From Cricetomys ansorgei (Eukaryota; Chordata; Mammalia; Rodentia; Nesomyidae): a stretch of DNA of 64,000 nt. A program made the translations under genes and the position numbers. Of the stretch, positions 58,654-64,000 are shown piece after piece. Each line of letters begins with the position of its first letter. Position 1 is the first letter of the stretch. The DNA is taken from positions 2,016,001 through 2,080,000 of the forward strand of contig JAMJFZ010004075.1 of NCBI GenBank assembly GCA_026225945.1. The letters run 5' to 3'. The notes beneath the pieces are model-generated. The model had not been told where the DNA came from. It saw only the letters and a program-made list of their open reading frames with translations, and searched no databases.

Positions 58654-58838
58654 TGAGGCCTCCCAGAGGCCCACACCTTGAACCCCAGCACTAGGCAGGT
58701 GAGAAAAGCGACTTGTGAGTTTGAGGCTATCTTGGGACTCAGAGTGAGTTCCAGACCAGCCTGGGCTATGGAGTTTTACCCTTTCTCAAAAACCAAACAA
58801 ACAAAACAACAGAACAGCAACAACAAAAAACAATACCC
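58654..58838 (+). repeat. B1-type SINE
   Basis: It contains accttgaaccccagcactag, ttgtgagtttgaggctatct and gagttccagaccagcctggg, with a CAAA-rich tail. It is diverged with an internal duplication-like stretch. Confidence 0.8.
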
Positions 58839-59457
58839 ACATAGATGACAACTTGGAGAACACTGTTGTTAAAGACACTGGATAATGTAAAATGAGGACG
58901 GGAAATAACAGCCGAGACAGTACAAACCAGTCAGTCTCTAGACGGCTGTTGTAACTGATGGAAACACAAGGACTACGAACTGGAAGTATTTAAGGATGCA
59001 TGTTCTCAGGATGATTTTGATAGTCAGTTTGAGTAAAGCAGAACTCCTAATATATGTATGGGTAAAAAAATAGTTTCGGTTTTTGAATTATATTTCATAT
59101 GTCTATAAAAAAAAAAAACCTAATTGTGCTGCTTACAAGCTTTACCAGAATGAACTATTTTCCCTTTTTCAATTTAGAATTTTGAAGGAACACTTCAAGA
59201 TTAGAACTAACAGTTTGAATATGTGGATTATATCCCTACAGGACTGTAGCTGAGCAGTGGGCTCCTTACCTAGCACACGCAGGCACTTGTGTGACACTCC
59301 TTCTATCTCAAGAACAGTAGCAAAGAGCCGTATCCTTTCTAGTGACATCACAATCTTCTCTTTCTAAAGGTAACTGTGTGTAAGTGGCCGAGTACACATT
59401 CAAACACGCACATGCGCACACACACGCATATATACTCAAACCTAAGACCACAAACTG
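58839..59457. other. Intronic gap, nothing recognised
   Basis: It contains an A-run at 59107-59118 and a short CA-rich stretch near 59400-59430. Confidence 0.5.
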
Positions 59458-59762
59458 GGAGCTGGGGGGCCGGCGGTGTTAAGTAAGTAAGTTGTTTGTT
59501 GTGGAAGCGGAAGGACCTGAATTGGGCTCCCCACACCCATGAGGAAGCTGGGTATTGTAGCGTCCATTTGCAGCCCCAATGCTTGGCATAGCAGAGACAG
59601 GATGATCTGGGGGGGGCTCTCTGACCAGCCAGTCTAGCCAAATTGGCAGTCTCTAAATTGAGTGGCCCAACTCAAAAAATACGGTGAGGAGCAATAAAGG
59701 AACTCATCAATATTGACCTGGGATCTCCATATAGGCATCCGTGGGCAATTACACCCTCACCC

Positions 59763-59806
<44 letters not shown>

Positions 59807-59860
59807 ATATGTGCATTCCTACATACACACACGCACACCATATACAAACACAAAAGTAAA
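59458..59860 (+). repeat. B3/B4-type SINE with a TG repeat in its tail
   Basis: The body at 59458-59758 (gttgtttgttgtggaagcgg, ctgggtattgtagcgtccat, gaccagccagtctagccaaa, ttgacctgggatctccatat) fits a composite rodent SINE. It is followed by a pure (GT)n of 38 nt at 59765-59802 and CA-rich sequence. The repeat ends about 118 nt from the exon A donor. Confidence 0.8.
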
Positions 59861-59921
59861 ATTTAAAAATACTCAAATGCAAGAAACAGCCGATAATCTT
59901 AGAAAGAATGAAAAGACTGAC

Positions 59922-60137
59922 CAGGTGTTATGGCGACACCGTTCCCGTTGATCACAGGCCTTTCTTCCTCTTCCTCCTCAGGAGGCTCTATACTTGCTTT
60001 CTCCATGTTGCTCACGGATTTATTTCTCTTCCGCTTCCCTTCAGCGCTTGGAGTAGCTCCCGGAAGTATCTGGTCTGTTACATTTAATAATAACGGTGCT
60101 GGTTCAGCTGGAGGCTTTGGGGTACCGTAGTAGTTGT
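59922..60137 (-). CDS. Magi2: Magi2 exon A: acidic/basic linker before WW1
   Basis: A 216-nt internal exon of the multi-PDZ scaffold MAGI2, which organises receptors, adhesion molecules and PTEN at synapses and epithelial junctions. The minus-strand acceptor is ctatattttgcag (AG at 60139-60138). The first two bases AC complete an aspartate codon. The peptide reads DNYYGTPKPPAEPAPLLLN, then a segment with GKRKRNKSVSNMEK, then the acidic EPPEEEEEERPVINGNG and VAITP, ending in a single G. The donor is CCTG|GTCAGT (GT at 59921-59920). This is the C-terminal part of the catalytically inactive guanylate-kinase-like region and the linker to WW1. The exon enters and leaves in phase 1, so its length is a multiple of three. 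No stops interrupt it. A few residues (SVSN, VINGNGVAI) differ from the human sequence as I recall it. Confidence 0.98.
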
Positions 60138-61629
60138 CTGCAAAATATAGCCAAACATCCTAGAGTTAAATCTTTCTCCTACATGAGTGGGGTTTTCAAA
60201 GAATGGAAATTATCGTCAGATTTTATTCTGCTAATCCATCAATTCGCTCATTGCCCGCATATGGTTCTATAGCCAATGCATAAGATAAAGGCCTGTGTTA
60301 ACTATCTTCGAGTGCTTTAATGTACCAAGCTTTCAGACCAGAGCAGCATGAACCATTTTCAGAGGGCGCACAGTTCATTTCAAATCTATCCAAGGCAACG
60401 TCACACTGATTCTTCAATCTATTTAAGCCTTTAAAACATGTCAGTTATTAAGAGTAATGATCATCATTGGGTTTGGCTTTGTTTTCAAATCTCACAGCAT
60501 TCTGGAGAGGCAAAGGATGCTTTGTTTTCCTCTCGCTGGAGGGGGCTCTGGCTGTTGTCTAGATCAGAGCTGTGCTCCACGCAGGGTCCATGGCTCCTGT
60601 GACTGAGGACGGTGACCTATTCCTCTCATTATCCTTTAGATCATCACCATTTTCTTCTAGCTTCAGTATCTGAGCTGTGGGATAATTCTCCTCTCTCCTC
60701 AGCTTATGAGATTTCATTAAGTAGGAAACAAATTCTTAATTTTTGTTTTTTTTTGAAGCCTACAACATGTTTATTTTTAAACATGTTATTTAATATTCTT
60801 ATGTGCATGTACTGTGTTTGGATCATATCCACAGCCAATATTTCTCCCCTCAAAATTATACTAATCTCTACAATAAGAAATTGGAACATAAGAAGCATGC
60901 ATATGTGTGTTTTCAAGACAAATCGTTTTATTTAAAATGTTAAAAAATGTGATTGGTGAAGAACGTAGATGTTACTTTGAGAATCAAATTTCAAATTTTA
61001 AACTCCAATTCCACAGCCATGTTAATATACTTAGTTAACTGAGTAACTGACAGGTTCCTGTATTCAGTTATGAAAGTCTTTACTGACCGTGCACCCAAGC
61101 ATTCCATTCATTGCATGTTTGAGACACTGTGATGATTATAATAAGATCCTTATTTTACAAGATGCTTAACAATCTGGTGTAGAAGACCAACTTCGAAATC
61201 AAGTAGGTAAGCATTATGATGTAAAGTGGACCTAAGTCCTTTAAGGAGACAGAAGGGAAAGGGAGGACAGCTACTTATCTGCAGAGGTTACTGCAATCAT
61301 CCAGGAAAGCAGTCTGCTGTGAAGAAACAGCTTTTAAAGTCAAAGACAGCATCTAGATGAGTCTTTCTGTGTAATGCTAATTGGAGTAAATTACTCAACC
61401 TTAACAAGGCTCAGTTCCTTTATGAGTAGATGGGGAACATGGATAATTGCCGTGGTCACTTGTGTTATGGCTTGTAGACAATCAAAACCTATTCCACTTA
61501 AGTTAAGGCATCATGATCCTGTGCAAGTTAAAAAGATATGAGATGGTCATTTGACAGGGGATGCCCCAAAATATTTGGAGAATAGATAGACACAAAGGAG
61601 ACAAGAATCTAGTCAGGGCATGGTATTGA
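60138..61629. other. Intron upstream of exon A, nothing recognised
   Basis: It includes the exon A acceptor tract. A stretch near 60480-60720 is CT-rich without a recognised element. Confidence 0.5.
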
Positions 61630-61738
61630 CATTTTTACTCATTATATAGTTAAGACTAGTCTCGAATTCCTGATTGTTCTTGCTTCCACTTTCAAAGTAC
61701 TGGGACTACAGGCATGTACCATGTGCCCTGTGATAGCT
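61630..61738 (-). repeat. Old B1/7SL-type SINE, reverse
   Basis: The plus strand reads ttaagactagtctcgaattc, then gtactgggactacaggcatg, the complement of a 7SL-derived monomer. Heavily decayed. Confidence 0.65.
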
Positions 61739-63527
61739 GGTTTCTTTGTCAAGAAGTATAGTCTACACACAAACTGCCTTTGAGGGAATGGATTCCAAAT
61801 TCTGCTCAGCTGCTTTGATTTGCTCAAGACCACACCCAGCGGGGTTGTCATTGGCTGAGTCTCAACCACAGGAGTATGAGTGAGCTGCTAAGGTAGACAA
61901 AATATCTGATCTACTTTGATTTCAGAAGAGGGAGGCAGTGCTCATTAATCTTGATTGCCAACTCAGATGGATTAAAAGATGACTTGTAGATCAGGGTGAG
62001 GTAACTGGCACATGAACAGCTTGAGGGAAAGACCTACCTGTAGAGGGACATTCAATCTTTTAATCTAGCAGCATGGCGCTCTAGCAAAGAATCATACTGA
62101 AAGGCCTGTGTGATAGCTGGGAAGGGATCACATCCGAAGGCCTGTACGAAGGGATCACGTTTAAGATGAAGCTGGTGTGTATGGAGAAGAGCTTCATAAA
62201 CTGTAACACTGTCCTAGTTTAATGGTGATCAAACCCAGTATTGGAATGAATTGAGAGGATGTTGTGAAGACCAACCATGCCGCTAATTTTCGTATTCACA
62301 GACACACACTACAGGAAAATTTTTACTTTGTAAAGTGGCTCTTCTACAAGTAGGTTTCTTCTTTTAACAGAAGTGTGAAAGGATGATATACATTTTGCTA
62401 AAGATAACTTTTATTTGTTTCACAGCATTTCAAAGTTCAAAATGTTATATATGGTGGCCAAAACATAGCTGTTTTGTTGTACATAGTCAATGAGCTTGTA
62501 TTTCAGCATTCCTAATGGGGAGCAAAACTATAAGCACATCATTATACTTTCTGGGAAGTCTCAAATATACTTATCTAATAGGTATAATGCTAAAATGGTA
62601 AATAGCTTCTGTCTATCTCAGTGAACAATATGATTTTGAATAGTCCTCTACCATGCTGACACTTTTAGATATACAGAGTACTAAGAGAAATATATCAGAC
62701 TTCATTCATTTCTCTCCATGTATTTATACGTTATACTATTTCTAGGTAAATTACCTCTTAGTAATCAGAAATAAATGCACATGCAGGCTAAAATAAATAC
62801 TAAATAACAGATCTTGCTGAATCTATATTATTAAATAATTACATCAATTGGTATGGTAGATGATTATAAATTATATAGCAACATTCTATACTACAATTAG
62901 TTTTATGAAATTATATCTGAGTTTAATGCTAGGTGTGTAACTGTATAAAGCATTAGTTAATGATGTTAGAATTATCATTATTAGAAAAATGCCAGTTTGT
63001 AAGAGGTAATAAAATAATCTACATACTTACTGCGCCAGAAAGATATAATTCATGAAGAAGAAGCTAGCACACCAAACCAGGATTTTATTGTATAGTTTAA
63101 AAACACTTAGGCAATAGCAGATCAGCCAAGGGGCTGGGGAGGTAAAGCTACCGAGGTGACTCTGTAATAAGTTTACACAAATCCATACACAATGATAAAA
63201 TGAGCCTTTGAGGGAACAAGTTATCATGTTTAAAAAAAAAAAGTTAAACATAAATTTTAAAGCATAATTTAGAACTATCATCCCACTAAGAATGAAGTGC
63301 CTTTGTGCATATTGCCAGTATTTAGAGAAACTAAAAATCTCAAAACACAAACAAAACTCCCACAATACGGCATGGTGTTTAGTGGCCCAGGTCCCAACAA
63401 GATAAATCTGACTTTGAGCCCCGTATTCCCCAAACTCACTTATTTATAGGCTTAAAGTGATTCAATTAACATTAACTAGCCACGATCAATTAACAATTAA
63501 CAATCAATTAACTAGCCACAAAGCAAC
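61739..63527. other. AT-rich intron, nothing firm
   Basis: A stretch at 61900-62170 has phrases like ttgattgccaactcagatgg that suggest an old rodent repeat but cannot be assigned. A short ATTAAC-rich tandem lies at 63465-63520. Confidence 0.4.
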
Positions 63528-63675
63528 TACACACTGGACATCGTGGTGTGCCCTGGTTGTCTCTGCAATCAGGAGACTGAGGTGGGGGACTGCTTGAGCC
63601 AAGGCATTCAAGACAATTACAGGCAACATGGTGAGAACCTGTCTTAAAAATAACATTAAAAATTTAAAAAAAAAG
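63528..63675 (+). repeat. Old 7SL-derived SINE (B1-like)
   Basis: It contains acatcgtggtgtgccctggt, atcaggagactgaggtgggg, gactgcttgagccaaggcat and gcaacatggtgagaacctgt, with an A-rich end. The layout is that of an early 7SL-derived monomer. Confidence 0.75.
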
Positions 63676-63769
63676 CAACTATAACTACTATAACTATCAG
63701 TCTTGTCAAGACTGCTAGTACAATTTACAGAGCTGAACACTGTAACAAATGCTTTACTTGTGAACTCTT

Positions 63770-63923
63770 TATTTTTCCTCCCCCGTGTCAGGGTTCTGTG
63801 TTGTAACCCTGGTTGTTCTAGAACTCACTCTGTAGACCAGGGTGGCTTCGAACTTACAGAGATCTGCCTGCCTCTGCTTCCCCAGCGCTGGGATTAATGG
63901 CATGCACCACCACTGCCTGGTGC
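63770..63923 (-). repeat. B1 SINE, reverse
   Basis: The plus strand reads aaccctggttgttctagaac, tctgtagaccagggtggctt, gatctgcctgcctctgcttc and gcatgcaccaccactgcctg. Well conserved and sense relative to Magi2. Confidence 0.93.
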
Positions 63924-64000
63924 TTGTGAACTCTTGATTCAAATGGGTATCTGCATGGCTTACTACAGCACGGTTACAAGGATTAATGACAATAGTTGTG

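Overview
The window is mammalian nuclear DNA from a muroid rodent (mouse, rat, hamster or vole type). The evidence is dense interspersed B1, B2, ID and B3/B4 SINEs, a rodent L1 3' UTR, an ERVL-class provirus, rodent LTR and mid-repetitive elements, long CA/TG microsatellites, and short exons in very large introns. The species cannot be fixed from what is visible. There is no bacterial, plasmid or phage content, and none of the long ATG-started frames is itself a gene.

The only functional protein-coding content I can support is three internal exons of Magi2 (S-SCAM/ARIP1, a synaptic and junctional scaffold), all on the minus strand. They are exon A (59922-60137, the linker between the guanylate-kinase-like region and the WW domains), exon B (38187-38397, the rest of the linker plus the first half of WW1) and exon C (26416-26495, the second half of WW1). 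All three have AG acceptors and GT donors, and the reading frame joins exactly A to B to C. The introns are 21.5 kb (A-B), 11.7 kb (B-C), more than 26 kb after C and more than 3.8 kb before A. The WW2/PDZ exons are not in the window and should lie below coordinate 1. The GK and PDZ0 exons should lie above 64000.

Region by region: 1-26 kb is the intron downstream of exon C. It holds a dead Rpl28 retrocopy at 2.5-2.9 kb, an L1 3' end beside a GGGAGA hexamer array at 6.2-6.9 kb, a 59-bp minisatellite at 8.0 kb, a hAT DNA element inside an older repeat at 9.7 kb, an LTR inserted in another repeat at 15.4 kb, and scattered SINEs. 26-38 kb is exon C to exon B, AT-rich, with one clean LTR-like insertion at 35.5-35.9 kb. 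38-60 kb is exon B to exon A. It contains two large simple-repeat arrays close to exon B and a whole but decayed ERVL provirus (45996-52990) in the same orientation as Magi2, with both LTRs, a primer-binding site, and gag, pol and dUTPase remnants. 60-64 kb is the intron upstream of exon A.

The window therefore reads as one slice of a giant neuronal scaffold gene whose introns have been filled by successive retroelement waves. I found no undescribed biological system. The points most worth a second look are the frame-neutral WW1 exon pair, the CA repeat next to the donor of the frame-neutral exon A, the sense-oriented provirus with visible catalytic losses, several nested insertions with target-site duplications, and a few unexplained CpG-rich or duplicated intronic patches.
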